From: Opitutaceae bacterium
GTDB lineage: Bacteria > Verrucomicrobiota > Verrucomicrobiia > Opitutales > Opitutaceae
Length of the DNA: 64,000 bases
Direction: 5' to 3'
NCBI GenBank assembly: GCA_019634615.1
Contig: JAHCAZ010000011.1
Coordinates: forward strand, 46,293 to 110,292
The position numbers were made by a program, and so were the translations under genes. Every line of letters starts with the position of its first letter. Within the stretch, counting starts at the first letter, position 1. Of the stretch, positions 36,718 to 46,565 are shown one piece after another. The notes beneath the pieces were generated by a model. The model did no database searches. It was not told where the DNA came from and saw only the letters and a list, made by a program, of their open reading frames with translations.

Positions 36718-39213
36718 TCAGCGGCTCACCCGCAGGTTCCGCCAATAGCTCCACGCGCTGTTGAGGCGCCCCGAGGGTGGAGGCAGGGTGCGGAGAATGA
36801 CCCTGCCTCCCGGGTTCGCCGGGATCGGCACGGCCAGAGACTGGGCGCCGCGATCAGGCGCCTGGCGCGCGGGGTCGAGGTGGCGTTGGAACAGCACTTT
36901 CCGCTCGCCGGCCGGGTTCTCCACTTCAACCGCGAAGACCACCCCGTCGGTCGGGCTCTCGCCGGCGTAGGCCTTGCGCATGATGCCGAACTCGCCCTCG
37001 AGCAGATTCATGCCCTCCTGCCAGGCATAGGTCAGATCGGTCGGGGCGTGGGCGAAGAGGCAGGGTTCACCGTCCTCCTCGGTGTTGAAAAGTCCGAATT
37101 GGGCTTGGCTGTCGGCGACCGGAATCAGCTTTCCATCCGCCTGGAGGCTTGTGCGCAGGGGCACGACCTTCAGCTCGCCCCAGAAGGCCCGCACGACGGC
37201 CGCGTCGCTGGCGGCCCTGATGGCAAAACGCACGCGACCGGCCAGGGGTTGGGGCAGGCTGATCCGGAAGGGGCGGAAGCCCCGGTGATCGGCCTCACGT
37301 TCCGGATCGAGTTCACGCCGCATCAGCTCCTGCTCCGTGCCGTCGGGCCGGAGCAGCGTGATGCTGAATTCCACCGGCTTGGCCTGGCGGGCGCCATACC
37401 ATTCCTCGTCGAGCAGGCCGAATCCGCCGGTCAGTTCCGACAGGTCCGGCGTGAGGGGAAACTCGATCAGGGCCGGCGCTCCCGTGACGGCGATCGAATG
37501 CCCGTTGAACTCGGTGTGGTATGCCTTGCCGGTGACCTGCAGCTGAAGGGGCCGAATGGCCTCGCCGGCGCGGTCAAGGGTGACCGGAGACCTTGCCTCG
37601 AGGGGAACCCGCCTCATCCGGTAAACGGTGAAGTGGGCGTCGTGCTCAAGGTAGGGGCGGCCATGGACCGACAGGCGTGCAATCGCCGCCGATTGGTCGA
37701 ACACCTTCGCAACCTGGTACGCCTCGGCCAGCAGGCGCGGGGCCGACAGGTTCAGCCGTTCGATCTCGAATGGTCGCAGCACGATCCAAGTTGGCTCCAG
37801 ATATTGCAGGAGGGGACCCCAATTGCTGCCGACCTCCCGGCGGGCCCTCACCATTTCCTGCGAAGACATGCCCGGCCAGTCGTAGGTCTTCAGGCCGGAG
37901 AAATACCCGATGTAGCCCAGCGGTTCCATGAAGACCGTGTCGCCGGGCCTGGCCTGTTCATGCAGCCATTCGCCGATCCTCCGGCGGTTGCCATCCTCCA
38001 CCAATTCCTGCTGGGCCGCGACCTGGCGGCCGACCTGCCAGGTCGTCCAGAGGTTCACGAGAACGAGCAGCAGGGTCGCCCCGGAGGCGGCCAGACGGAG
38101 CCGTTGCCCGGCCCGGCCGCGGGCCAGCAGCCAATCGGCCAACCCGGCAAGGGCCACCAGGGCGAGCAGGGTCGTGCTGGGAATGTACCAGGGAAACGGA
38201 AAGTACGGGAAATACGTCAGGTAGACATGGGCGCCGTAGAAGGCGAGGGAGGCGGCCCGACTCCAGGCGGCGACGAATGGCAGCGCCCAGATCAGGCAGC
38301 AGGCGGTCGCCAGCAGCCGCGAGGCGACGATGAGCCAGGCGGGCCAGCCGCCGATCATGTAGTAGGAGGGAAGGAAGGTGAGTTCGAGGGAGGAGGTCTT
38401 GAACCAGGCGAGGTAGGGCAGCTGTACCGCGGTGGCCAGTAGCCCGATGAGACTGTGGTCGGCGCCGATGTCCCCCTTGGCCGTGATGGTGTGCGGCACG
38501 GGCGTGCCGTAATAGGCCCACGCCCAGATAATCCAGGGCAGGTAGAGGACGGTCGTCAGGAGGCCGGCCCGCACGTAAAGGGCCAGGAGGCCGCGCCGGT
38601 CGGCGCCGGACCTCGCCGCGTCGTTGAACAGCCACATGCCGCCGGCGACCAGGCCCACGTAGATGAAGCTGTCGGGACGGGTCCACATCAGCCCGGCCCA
38701 CGCGGCGCCCAGGTGCCGCCACTGGCGCGGGCCAGGGGAGAGATGGCTCCAGATCGCATAGGCCAGGAACAGCAGCATGAAGGCCGTTTCCATGCCGTTG
38801 ATCGTGAAGTCCACGGACTTCGGGTCGGTGACGAGCCAGGCGGCCAGCAGGATCCCGACGCCTCCCGCCGCGAAATGGCGGCGCGCCGTGCGCAGGAGCA
38901 GCAGGGCGGCGCCGCCGAAGGCGGCGGCGCACATCACGCGGAAGATCCACAGCGCGCCCGCGTCGCTGGCATTCGCGGTCAACAGGGAAGCGGCGGCCGG
39001 CAGCAACACGCCGAGCGGCGAGGTGAAGGTGTGCAGGCGCTCACCGGGGTTGAAGACCAGCCCGTGGCCGGTGGCCAGGTTCTTGCTGGAGCGGAATGTG
39101 ATGTAGTAATCCTCCCAGGTATGGTTCGTCCAGGCTGCGAAGAGCAGCGCGACGGCCATGGCGCAGAGGACGACGAGGAGGCCTGGGAACGGTTGCCGGC
39201 GGTCGGAATTCAT
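36718..39213 (-). CDS. GT-C-like membrane glycosyltransferase with two NPCBM-like modules
   Basis: 831 residues; a paralog of the gene at 34488-36512 but longer. It shares EDYYITFRSSKNLATGHGL, FNPGERLHTFTSPLGVLLPA and DFTINGMETAFMLLFLAYAIW, so the two differ by scattered substitutions. After the membrane part (about ten helices to 400) and the LEPLGYIGYFSGLKTYDWPG domain, two copies of the NPCBM-like module follow (about 565-660 and 735-831), where the paralog has one. The second copy is the more canonical (TDGVVFAVEV, PDRGAQSLAV). An extra carbohydrate-binding-type module suggests a longer or different acceptor. Gene order and strand place it in the same operon. Confidence 0.78.
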   Translation of the reverse strand: MNSDRRQPFPGLLVVLCAMAVALLFAAWTNHTWEDYYITFRSSKNLATGHGLVFNPGERLHTFTSPLGVLLPAAASLLTANASDAGALWIFRVMCAAAFGGAALLLLRTARRHFAAGGVGILLAAWLVTDPKSVDFTINGMETAFMLLFLAYAIWSHLSPGPRQWRHLGAAWAGLMWTRPDSFIYVGLVAGGMWLFNDAARSGADRRGLLALYVRAGLLTTVLYLPWIIWAWAYYGTPVPHTITAKGDIGADHSLIGLLATAVQLPYLAWFKTSSLELTFLPSYYMIGGWPAWLIVASRLLATACCLIWALPFVAAWSRAASLAFYGAHVYLTYFPYFPFPWYIPSTTLLALVALAGLADWLLARGRAGQRLRLAASGATLLLVLVNLWTTWQVGRQVAAQQELVEDGNRRRIGEWLHEQARPGDTVFMEPLGYIGYFSGLKTYDWPGMSSQEMVRARREVGSNWGPLLQYLEPTWIVLRPFEIERLNLSAPRLLAEAYQVAKVFDQSAAIARLSVHGRPYLEHDAHFTVYRMRRVPLEARSPVTLDRAGEAIRPLQLQVTGKAYHTEFNGHSIAVTGAPALIEFPLTPDLSELTGGFGLLDEEWYGARQAKPVEFSITLLRPDGTEQELMRRELDPEREADHRGFRPFRISLPQPLAGRVRFAIRAASDAAVVRAFWGELKVVPLRTSLQADGKLIPVADSQAQFGLFNTEEDGEPCLFAHAPTDLTYAWQEGMNLLEGEFGIMRKAYAGESPTDGVVFAVEVENPAGERKVLFQRHLDPARQAPDRGAQSLAVPIPANPGGRVILRTLPPPSGRLNSAWSYWRNLRVSR

Positions 39214-39233
39214 GCGGGAGGTCTAGGGGTGCC

Positions 39234-39257
39234 GGGTCGCCGACGACGAGGCGACCC
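39234..39257 (-). other. Intra-operon hairpin
   Basis: GGGTCGCC (39234-39241) and GGCGACCC (39250-39257) form a perfect 8-bp stem with an 8-base loop in the 100-bp gap between two minus-strand genes. On the minus strand no T-tract follows, so it may stabilise or process the long operon mRNA, or attenuate expression of the downstream genes. Confidence 0.4.
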
Positions 39258-39313
39258 GAAAAAGCGCCGCCGGTGACGGGAACGCCGGCCGGCAGCGCCT
39301 GTGCCACGGTCGG

Positions 39314-42300
39314 TCACTCGTGCGCCAGCCAGGCTTCCCGCGCGATGTCGGCATGTCGGGGCAGCACCCTGGCGGCGTCGTGGAAACGACGGACCTTCGA
39401 GTACGCCGTGGGGGCAAGGGATTTGCCGCTGCGCTCCTTGGCCAGGCAGACGTGCATCATTCGCGCCAGGCCCTCGGCATCCCCCGGCTTCACGAGGTAG
39501 CCCTCCTGGCGCTGGCCGATGAGCTCGGCGATGCCGTGCACGTCAGTCGAGACGATCGGCGTGCGAAAGGCCATCGCCTCCATCACGACGCGGGGGAAGG
39601 ACTCCTCATAGCTTGAGCAGACAAACAGGTCGGCGGCCACGAAGAAGTCGAATGCCTCCCGGGTTTCCGGCACCAGGGTGAGGTTCGGCAACCCGAGCCG
39701 CGCGATGTCCCGGCGCAGGAGATCGAGGTAGATCCCCTCGCGCGCGCCGACGAGGAGGAAGTGGACCGGTGGCCCGCCCCGGTGGTGGCGGTTGAAATGC
39801 TCCACGGCACGGATGAATACGTGCTGGCCCTTGCGCTCGCAGACGGTGCCGATGTTCGCAACGATGACCGCGTCGGTCGGCAGGCCGTGCTTGCGGCGCA
39901 GCGTCGCCCGGTCATGGGCGGCGCGAAACTGGTCGATTTCATCCAGCCGGATCCAGCTGGGCACGATGCGGAAATTCCCGCGGTTGTCGTCGGTGAAATA
40001 GGCCTCGGTCGCCCGGCAAAGGAACAGTGTCCGGGTGGCCGAACCGAGGGCGCGGTGCACGAGTGCGTGGAGCGGGAGCGGCAGCCTGGTCTCGAAGGCG
40101 CGGAAGACTGAAGTGCTTTCGTGGACGTAGAACAGGGAGGGGCGATCGGACTGCCGGGCGAGGTGCACGCCCCAGAAACTCAGCAGGGTGTTGCAGACGA
40201 CCAGGTCGATGCGGTCCCAGTCGAGCCGCTGGCCGATCAGGTCAAGCTGGTGGTGGAAATCATCCTCGTCACGGGCGCGCCACAGCGGCCCGGGGTCGGC
40301 AATGGTCACGTGCGCGCCGAGCGCGTCGAAGGCCGGGCGCAGGGGTCCATCCTGGGCGGCGAGAAGCTCGAGCCCGAATCCCTCCGTGCGGGCGAGATGC
40401 GTGGCAAGCTCGAGGAGGAACAAGGGCGCGCCCTCGAGGTTGAGATTGTGGGTAAGCAGCAGCAACCGAAGCGGGCGCGCCCGGCCCGGCCTGGCGCCGG
40501 CGGTGGCAGCGCAGCGGACCTGCGCGCCATCGAGGCGCCAATGGGGGCTGAAGTAGGGATCGCGCACGCCCGGGTAGCGCTGGAGCCACGCCACGTGCTC
40601 GGCCTCGTCGAAGGTCACGCCCCGGGTCGCGCTGCCCCAGTGCATGAGCTTGGCCTGGGGCGTGTACACCACCCGGTAGCCGGCGCCCCGGACCCTCAGG
40701 CAGTAATCCACGTCGTTGTAGGCGACGCCGAAGGCCTCCTCATCGAAGCCGCCGAGCTCGCGGTAGAGGCTCGCCCGCGTCATGAGGCATGCGCCGGTGA
40801 CGGCCGCCACCTCCCGGGCGACCGCATGCCAGACGGGCGGCACCTCGCGTTCCGCCACCTTGGCCCAGGGCGTGTCGGCCAGGCCCCCGTGCGGGCCGAC
40901 GACGATGCCGGTGTGGTTGAGCGTACGGTCGGGATAGATGAGCTTGGCGCCGACGACGCCAACGTCCGGCTGCGTGAACCAGCCCGCCATCTCCTCGAGC
41001 CAGCCGGGCTCGAGCGCGTTGACGTCGTTGTTCAGGTGCAGCACGAGCGGCGTGTCGAGGTGCGGCAGGGCCGCATTGACGAGGCGCGAGTAATTGAAGG
41101 GCGCCTGGGCGTCCGGTGTGCGGACGACAACGCACCGGAGGTCGGTGCGTTCCTGGATGCGCTGGAGGTAACGCACGGCATCGGCGTCGCGTGAATGGTC
41201 GTCGACGATCACGAGCTTCACCTGGCGCCAGTCCACGGTTTCCTCGAGCAGCTCGACGCACTCCTGCAGCAGGTGGAGTCGGTCGCGGGTCGGGATGACG
41301 ATGGTGACCGGCAGGGTTTCCAGGGTGCGTCGGGACCAGCGGAGCTGATGGAAACACCGGCGCTGCGCGTGGCCCGCCTCGGGAAGGAAAGGCGCCGCCG
41401 CCCAGCCGCGGCGCTCGGCGGCTTCAGCCAGGGCGCGGCGACTCTGCTCGTAGACGGGATGCGCGAGGTCCACTTCGCCGCCGGCCGCGGCGCGCCCGTG
41501 GTAGCACACCAAGGGGACGTGGGCGACGCGGCTCGGTTGGAGGCTGTCGCCCAGCCGAAGCAGGAGGTCCTGCCAGGCGGCGGCGGCGAAGGCCCCGCGC
41601 AGCCCCCCGACGGCTTGGTAGCGCGCGGTACGGATCACCGTCAGTTGGCCGGGAAACAGGCCCGAGAGCGCCAGCGCCGGGCTCCAGTCCGGCATGAAAT
41701 TCGGGTCCCGCCGAACCCCGGCGTCATCCATGAGGTCCTCATCGGTGTACACCAGTTCCAGCTCAGGCTGGGCGGCGAAGCGCTCCGCCACCTCGAGCAA
41801 CGCGTCGGCGGCGAGCCGGGCATGGCCGGGAATCAGGGAAAGGAGCGAGCCCTTGGCTTGCTGGGCCGCGCGGTTGAGCACCTCGATCCGCTGCGCGGGG
41901 GATGCCGGCAAGTGCCGGCAACGATCGGAGGCGGCCGGCGGTGGTACCGGTCCCACGAAGAGAGCCTCCCAATGCGCATGAATCTGCGCCTGCAGCGAGG
42001 CGACCAGCTCGGCCACCTGCGTCGCGGTGCAGTCAGCCGTGTCCACGATCACGCTGATCGTCGTGCGGGCCGGATCGAGTCCGCCCGCGATCCCGGAGAG
42101 GATCTCCTGCAAGCGCGGGCCCAGCCGGCTGTTCCGCTGCCAGTCGGCGTAGGGGTCGGCGACCGCCGCGCTCGGAAGCGCCGCGGGGGCCTCGCGCCGA
42201 AAGAGGGCATGGGCGGCGCGCAGCGCCCGCCATTGCCCGGACCAACGGCCGAGGCGGAACCCGCGCTGGCGGACGGCCCGGCGAAGCGCTCGGGCGCAAT

Positions 42301-43186
42301 CCAGGAAATCCGTGCGGCTGTAGGCGGGCAGCGGCCGTTCCCAGACCCGGCAGGCGCGCGGATGGAACCGGCGGGCGAACACCAGGTGCCGCGAACCGTC
42401 CTCGAGCTCGGCGAACATACGGATCAGGACCGGCCCGGGCGCGGTCTCGTCGATGTCGAGCATCCCGAAGAACTGCGAGCGCCCCGCGTAGGGATGACCG
42501 GGAAACAGCGCGGCGGCCTCCGCGCGCTCCAGGTCGCCGTAAGCCAGTTCGTTCTCGACGAGGGGATGGGTGGCGGCGACGAGCCGTTGGATGCGCTGTT
42601 CGCGGTGAATGATCCAGCCCTCGACGCGCACCTTGCCGTATTGGGTGCCGCCGACGAGCTCGGGTTTTTCCAAGGCGCCGAAGAACGGCGGATTGGGCAG
42701 CGTGTCGAGCGGCACGGCCGCGCCCTCGAGCGCGAGCTCGCCGGCAAGGGCGTCCAGCTGGCCGTGGGGATCCTCGCGCCGCGCCTGGAGCAGGCGGTGC
42801 AGGTGGTCGGGAAACACGCCGAGCTGGTAGGCGGCGCGCCGGTCGCCCCCGCCGCTCACCCGAATCGGCGTGCGCCAGAACTCCACCCAGCGGTGGCCGG
42901 CATCGAGCAGCTCGAGGCGGATCTCACGGGCCCGCCGCGGGGGATTGACGCGCAGCAGGAAACCCGCGTGCGGCCGGCCGGCATGGCCCCGGTGGCGCCG
43001 CTCGATCTCCGGCCGCGGCATGCCAAGGATGCCCAGGTGCGGCACGCCGTCGATCACCGCACGGATGTCGGAGAAAACGGCATCGCGCTTCGACAGGAAC
43101 CAACCTGCAATCCAGACTGGCTGGCCGGAGAAGACCCACTCGCGGGGTTCCTCGACCTCGAAGATGTAGGCGTCGTTTTCGTTCAC
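39314..43186 (-). CDS. Modular glycosyltransferase: two beta modules, degenerate GT2, GT2, GT4
   Basis: 1290 residues, no membrane helices. Module 1 is at about 8-105 (WVFSGQPVWIAGWFLSKRD) and module 2 at about 155-280 (TLPNPPFFGALEKPE, YGKVRVEGWIIH, EDGSRHLVFARRF). A first GT2 domain (about 375-600) has lost its DXD: where the homologue at 48812-52771 has LLDHDDLLP, this protein has SLIPGHARLA (about 454), so it is probably inactive. A second GT2 (about 624-870) is intact (VLHLNNDVNALEPGW, YNDVDYCLRV). A GT4 domain (about 902-1290) has THNLNLEGAPLF, ERKGQHVF and SYEESFPRVVME. It would add one or two sugars to a lipid-linked acceptor at the cytoplasmic face. Confidence 0.88.
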   Translation of the reverse strand: MNENDAYIFEVEEPREWVFSGQPVWIAGWFLSKRDAVFSDIRAVIDGVPHLGILGMPRPEIERRHRGHAGRPHAGFLLRVNPPRRAREIRLELLDAGHRWVEFWRTPIRVSGGGDRRAAYQLGVFPDHLHRLLQARREDPHGQLDALAGELALEGAAVPLDTLPNPPFFGALEKPELVGGTQYGKVRVEGWIIHREQRIQRLVAATHPLVENELAYGDLERAEAAALFPGHPYAGRSQFFGMLDIDETAPGPVLIRMFAELEDGSRHLVFARRFHPRACRVWERPLPAYSRTDFLDCARALRRAVRQRGFRLGRWSGQWRALRAAHALFRREAPAALPSAAVADPYADWQRNSRLGPRLQEILSGIAGGLDPARTTISVIVDTADCTATQVAELVASLQAQIHAHWEALFVGPVPPPAASDRCRHLPASPAQRIEVLNRAAQQAKGSLLSLIPGHARLAADALLEVAERFAAQPELELVYTDEDLMDDAGVRRDPNFMPDWSPALALSGLFPGQLTVIRTARYQAVGGLRGAFAAAAWQDLLLRLGDSLQPSRVAHVPLVCYHGRAAAGGEVDLAHPVYEQSRRALAEAAERRGWAAAPFLPEAGHAQRRCFHQLRWSRRTLETLPVTIVIPTRDRLHLLQECVELLEETVDWRQVKLVIVDDHSRDADAVRYLQRIQERTDLRCVVVRTPDAQAPFNYSRLVNAALPHLDTPLVLHLNNDVNALEPGWLEEMAGWFTQPDVGVVGAKLIYPDRTLNHTGIVVGPHGGLADTPWAKVAEREVPPVWHAVAREVAAVTGACLMTRASLYRELGGFDEEAFGVAYNDVDYCLRVRGAGYRVVYTPQAKLMHWGSATRGVTFDEAEHVAWLQRYPGVRDPYFSPHWRLDGAQVRCAATAGARPGRARPLRLLLLTHNLNLEGAPLFLLELATHLARTEGFGLELLAAQDGPLRPAFDALGAHVTIADPGPLWRARDEDDFHHQLDLIGQRLDWDRIDLVVCNTLLSFWGVHLARQSDRPSLFYVHESTSVFRAFETRLPLPLHALVHRALGSATRTLFLCRATEAYFTDDNRGNFRIVPSWIRLDEIDQFRAAHDRATLRRKHGLPTDAVIVANIGTVCERKGQHVFIRAVEHFNRHHRGGPPVHFLLVGAREGIYLDLLRRDIARLGLPNLTLVPETREAFDFFVAADLFVCSSYEESFPRVVMEAMAFRTPIVSTDVHGIAELIGQRQEGYLVKPGDAEGLARMMHVCLAKERSGKSLAPTAYSKVRRFHDAARVLPRHADIAREAWLAHE

Positions 43187-43284
43187 GGGGGCGCAGCGCC
43201 ACTAAGGCCGGCGGGCGGCGCCAGCGCAAGTCCGCCATGCGACCGCGGGCCCGCCGGTCTGCCGGGTCGCGGAATGACGAGCCG

Positions 43285-44322
43285 CTAGGATAGGCGCCAC
43301 CACGCGGGGCGAGGGCGAGCCGGCGTGGCCGGGGCGCGGTCTTGCCGCACGGCGCCTTCCAACCAGGCAAGCCAGCGATCGCGCAACGCGGCGCGGTCGG
43401 GCATTCCCAGCACGCGGCGGCGGGCGGCCTCGACGCGCCGGGCGGCCGCGGCTGGATTGTTCGCGAGATCCAGCAGGGCGTGGGCAAGGGTGGCGGGTTC
43501 GCCGTTGACCAGGAACACCACCTCATGCGGGCGGAAAAAGTCGGCAACGAACGGCGAGGCGATGCTGATAATCGGCCGGGCGGCGAGGGCCGCGTCGAGC
43601 AGCGGACCGAGCATGGGACAGTCCCGGGACAAATTCAGGCGATAGGCCGGGACCGATGTGACGCCAGGTTCGAGCGCGGCCAGCAGCTCGTGGGCGCGGC
43701 GCATCACCGTGTCCTCCGCGGCGGGCCACGGGAAGGCTACGGCGTCGGCTGCGCCGGGCCAGGGTGGGATGATGGCGACGGGTTGCCCGGTGGCCGCGGT
43801 TGCCGCCACTGCCGGGGCGGTGCAGCAGACCCGGTCGACGGCGTGAACAGCCGACTGCATCTGCGCGACCACCACCGGCGGATAGGGCGTGGCGTCCAGC
43901 CGTCGCGAGAAATCCGCCACCGTGGCGATGCCGCGGCTCCGGGCGGCGTCCAGGGCCCAGGCGCATTCCGGCTCGAAGATCGCGACGATGTCGAGGTGCG
44001 CCCACCAGACTTCACGCTGCAGGGCACAGCTTGCGCCCGCGAGTGCCTCCGACGTGTCCGCTCGAAGCAGCGGCCGGGCGTCCACCCGCTGGACCTCCAC
44101 GCCTGCGTCCCGGCAGGCCGGAAGCAGCGGGCCTTCCGCATGGGCCAGCAGGCGCACGGCCCAGCGCAGGGTGGCCTTGAGGTGAACGGCGAGGTCGATC
44201 GCCCGGTAGGCGGCGTCGGTGGGCTCCAGGCTGGCGAGGACAAACAACGCCCGCCGCGGGCGACCGCCGGCAAGGGCTGGTGGGTGGGCGCGGCTGATCG
44301 CGGGGATGCGGTCCGGGGGCAT
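43285..44322 (-). CDS. Small GT-B-like protein (putative glycosyltransferase)
   Basis: 345 residues. The N-terminal half has the Rossmann pattern of a GT4 acceptor domain (ALFVLASLEPTDAAYRAIDLAVHLKA..ARSRGIATVADFSRR). The second half keeps MLGPLLDAALAARPIISIASPFVADFF, where a GT4 would have the E-x7-E donor-binding motif, but the first Glu is not apparent (LNLSRDCPMLGPLLDAAL). It may therefore be inactive, or a non-canonical enzyme or partner of the neighbouring GT4 enzymes. It lies 2 bp from the GT4 gene upstream. Confidence 0.6.
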   Translation of the reverse strand: MPPDRIPAISRAHPPALAGGRPRRALFVLASLEPTDAAYRAIDLAVHLKATLRWAVRLLAHAEGPLLPACRDAGVEVQRVDARPLLRADTSEALAGASCALQREVWWAHLDIVAIFEPECAWALDAARSRGIATVADFSRRLDATPYPPVVVAQMQSAVHAVDRVCCTAPAVAATAATGQPVAIIPPWPGAADAVAFPWPAAEDTVMRRAHELLAALEPGVTSVPAYRLNLSRDCPMLGPLLDAALAARPIISIASPFVADFFRPHEVVFLVNGEPATLAHALLDLANNPAAAARRVEAARRRVLGMPDRAALRDRWLAWLEGAVRQDRAPATPARPRPAWWRLS

Positions 44323-44324
44323 GA

Positions 44325-46565
44325 TCAGCGGGAGTCAGCCACGCTGCAGGCCAACCGGACGTGCTGGGGCAGCGAGTTTGCCTGATGGTACTTCCGCAGC
44401 ACCGCGGCGCGGGCGCGGGTGGCCCGGGTCCGATCCCCGGCGAAGTGCGCGGCGAGGGCGGATTTCAGCGCCTCGGCGAGGTGGTAACGGTCGCCCGGTG
44501 GCGTCAGCCACGCCTCGTCCTCGGCCAGCATCTCGGGGATGCCGTTGACGTTCGTGCTGACGATGGGGAGGCCAAAGGCCGCGGATTCCAGCAGCACGCG
44601 GGGGAATGACTCCTCGAAGCTGGTGCAGACGAAAACGTCGGCCAACCGGTAAAAGTCAAAGATGTCGCCTGTCTCCGGCAGGAAGGTCGCGAGCTCGCCC
44701 AGGTCGAGCCGGGCGACTTCCTCCCGCAGCATCTCGAGGTAGAGCCCGGGCCGGGCCCCGACCATCACGAAGCGGATCTTTTTCCCGGGGTAGGTGAAGC
44801 GCAGTTCCTCCTTCAGCAACGCGGCGGCCTGGATGAAGACGTGCTGCCCCTTGCGCTCGCAGAGCGAACCGATGTTGACCAGCAGCACGGCGTCGGGCTC
44901 GAGCCCGTGCTTGCGGCGGAGCGCAGCAGGGTCGGAACTCGCGGCAAAGGCGTCCACGCGACTGGCGTCCACCCAGCTGGGCAACAGCACGCCGTTGCCC
45001 CGGCGGGCGAGGCGGGCATGGACGACCTGCGTCGCGGCGGCGGTGTAAACCACGCGGTCGGCCGCGGCGAACGCCGCTTCGACCACCGGGAACAGCGCGG
45101 GGTGGAGCAGCGGCGCAAAGAACTTCCGGACCGGGGAACTCTCATGCACATAGAGGAGCGCGGCCTTGCCGGCGCGCTTCGCCGCGCGCACGGCCCAGAA
45201 CGAGACCATGGTGTTGGCGATGACCATGTCGGTGTCCGCCCACGGCAGCGCCTGCGCCGCCGTGGCCAGGCGGTCCTCGAAGTCGGCGGCGTCCGTCGCG
45301 GCGAGCGCGGCCGAGACGTCGATCACCTGCACCGGCAGGCCATGGCCCTCGCAGACCGCCCGCAGCGGGCCCTCCTGCGGCGAGACGATGCGGATCGAGA
45401 TGCCGGGCAGGGCGGCGAAGTGGCGGGCGAGCTCGAGGATGAACCAGGGCGCACCCTCGAAATTCAGGTTGTGCGTGACCACCAGCACGCGCAGGGGGCG
45501 GGTCGGAGCCTTGGCGACGGCCGGCGGCAGCATCAACGGCACGGGGCTGCGGCGCGCCGGGGCCGCCGCGGCATAGGCTGACCAGCCCTGGCGCAGCGCC
45601 GCACCCAGTTCGGACCACGGCGACCCGGGCAGGTGATGGCGGCGGGCCGAGCGCAGCAGCGCCCACGCGGCCCGCCCGAAGGTGAGGCGCGAAAGCGGGG
45701 GCAGCGGCGCCTCGGCCCCGGCGATCACGCGCGGCGTGAAGCGACGGGCGAAGACGAGGTGCTTTTCGCCGTTGGCGAGCTCGGCGAACACCTTCAGGAG
45801 CGCGGGCTGCCCGGACGAAGCGGGGAGGTCGACGTGGCCGAGGAAGGCCGACGTCTCGCGGCCGGGCAGGTCGGCGAAGACGCCGTCGACGTCGGTGCGC
45901 TTCAGGCCATGCAACAGCGAGACCTCGAACAGCGGGTCGATCATCGCCGTGACCCGCACGATGCGCTGGTGGCGGTGGGCGAGCCAGCCTGTGACGGAGA
46001 TGCGACCATAGCGAACCCAGCCGAGCTCACGCGGCTCCTCGAGCGCGCCGTGGAACGGCGGGTTGGGCAGCGAGTTCAGGGGCTCCGCTAGTGCGGCGGA
46101 GACGGCGGCGTCGGCGAGCGCCGGCCAGGGTGCCGCCGGCTGGGCCGCACGGTGGCGGAGCAGCGGATCAAGGTGGGACACCAGTACCTCCGCCGAGGTC
46201 GGCGGTGTTGGACAGGGCGCGGCGCCGGGGGCGACGGTGATGGGCGTGCGAAACAGCTCCACCCACGTGCCGGTCTCATCGCGCACTTCCAGACGGAAGA
46301 GGCCGGCGCCGGCATGGGCTGTCACGAGCATCGTAAATCCGAGATAGGGCGGGCCGGGCTTGTGCAGGAAGCGCTCGTCGAGGCCGGGCTTGGGCAGGCC
46401 GTGGATGGCGAGGAAGGCGCGGCCGTCGATCCAGCACCGCAGGTCGGATATGATCCGCCCGTGGGGCGACCACAGCCAGCCCGCGACCCAACTCGGGGCG
46501 GCCGGAAAAACCCAGCCCGCCGGATAGATCTCGATGTCAAACTGCCAGCCGGCGGCCTCGGTCAT
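44325..46565 (-). CDS. Modular glycosyltransferase: two beta modules plus GT4
   Basis: 746 residues. Module 1 (about 10-115: WVFPAAPSWVAGWLWSPHG, LAIHGLPKPGLDERF) and module 2 (about 160-285: SLPNPPFHGALEEPRE, YGRISVTGWLAH, NGEKHLVFARRF) resemble those of the flanking giant proteins. The GT4 part (about 350-746) has THNLNFEGAPWFILELARHF, ERKGQHVFIQ and the E-x7-E motif SFEESFPRVLLES. The GT2 domains found in its neighbours are absent, as if it were a truncated version of the same architecture. Its start overlaps the stop of the gene upstream by 4 bp (46562-46565), so the two are coupled. Confidence 0.88.
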   Translation of the reverse strand: MTEAAGWQFDIEIYPAGWVFPAAPSWVAGWLWSPHGRIISDLRCWIDGRAFLAIHGLPKPGLDERFLHKPGPPYLGFTMLVTAHAGAGLFRLEVRDETGTWVELFRTPITVAPGAAPCPTPPTSAEVLVSHLDPLLRHRAAQPAAPWPALADAAVSAALAEPLNSLPNPPFHGALEEPRELGWVRYGRISVTGWLAHRHQRIVRVTAMIDPLFEVSLLHGLKRTDVDGVFADLPGRETSAFLGHVDLPASSGQPALLKVFAELANGEKHLVFARRFTPRVIAGAEAPLPPLSRLTFGRAAWALLRSARRHHLPGSPWSELGAALRQGWSAYAAAAPARRSPVPLMLPPAVAKAPTRPLRVLVVTHNLNFEGAPWFILELARHFAALPGISIRIVSPQEGPLRAVCEGHGLPVQVIDVSAALAATDAADFEDRLATAAQALPWADTDMVIANTMVSFWAVRAAKRAGKAALLYVHESSPVRKFFAPLLHPALFPVVEAAFAAADRVVYTAAATQVVHARLARRGNGVLLPSWVDASRVDAFAASSDPAALRRKHGLEPDAVLLVNIGSLCERKGQHVFIQAAALLKEELRFTYPGKKIRFVMVGARPGLYLEMLREEVARLDLGELATFLPETGDIFDFYRLADVFVCTSFEESFPRVLLESAAFGLPIVSTNVNGIPEMLAEDEAWLTPPGDRYHLAEALKSALAAHFAGDRTRATRARAAVLRKYHQANSLPQHVRLACSVADSR

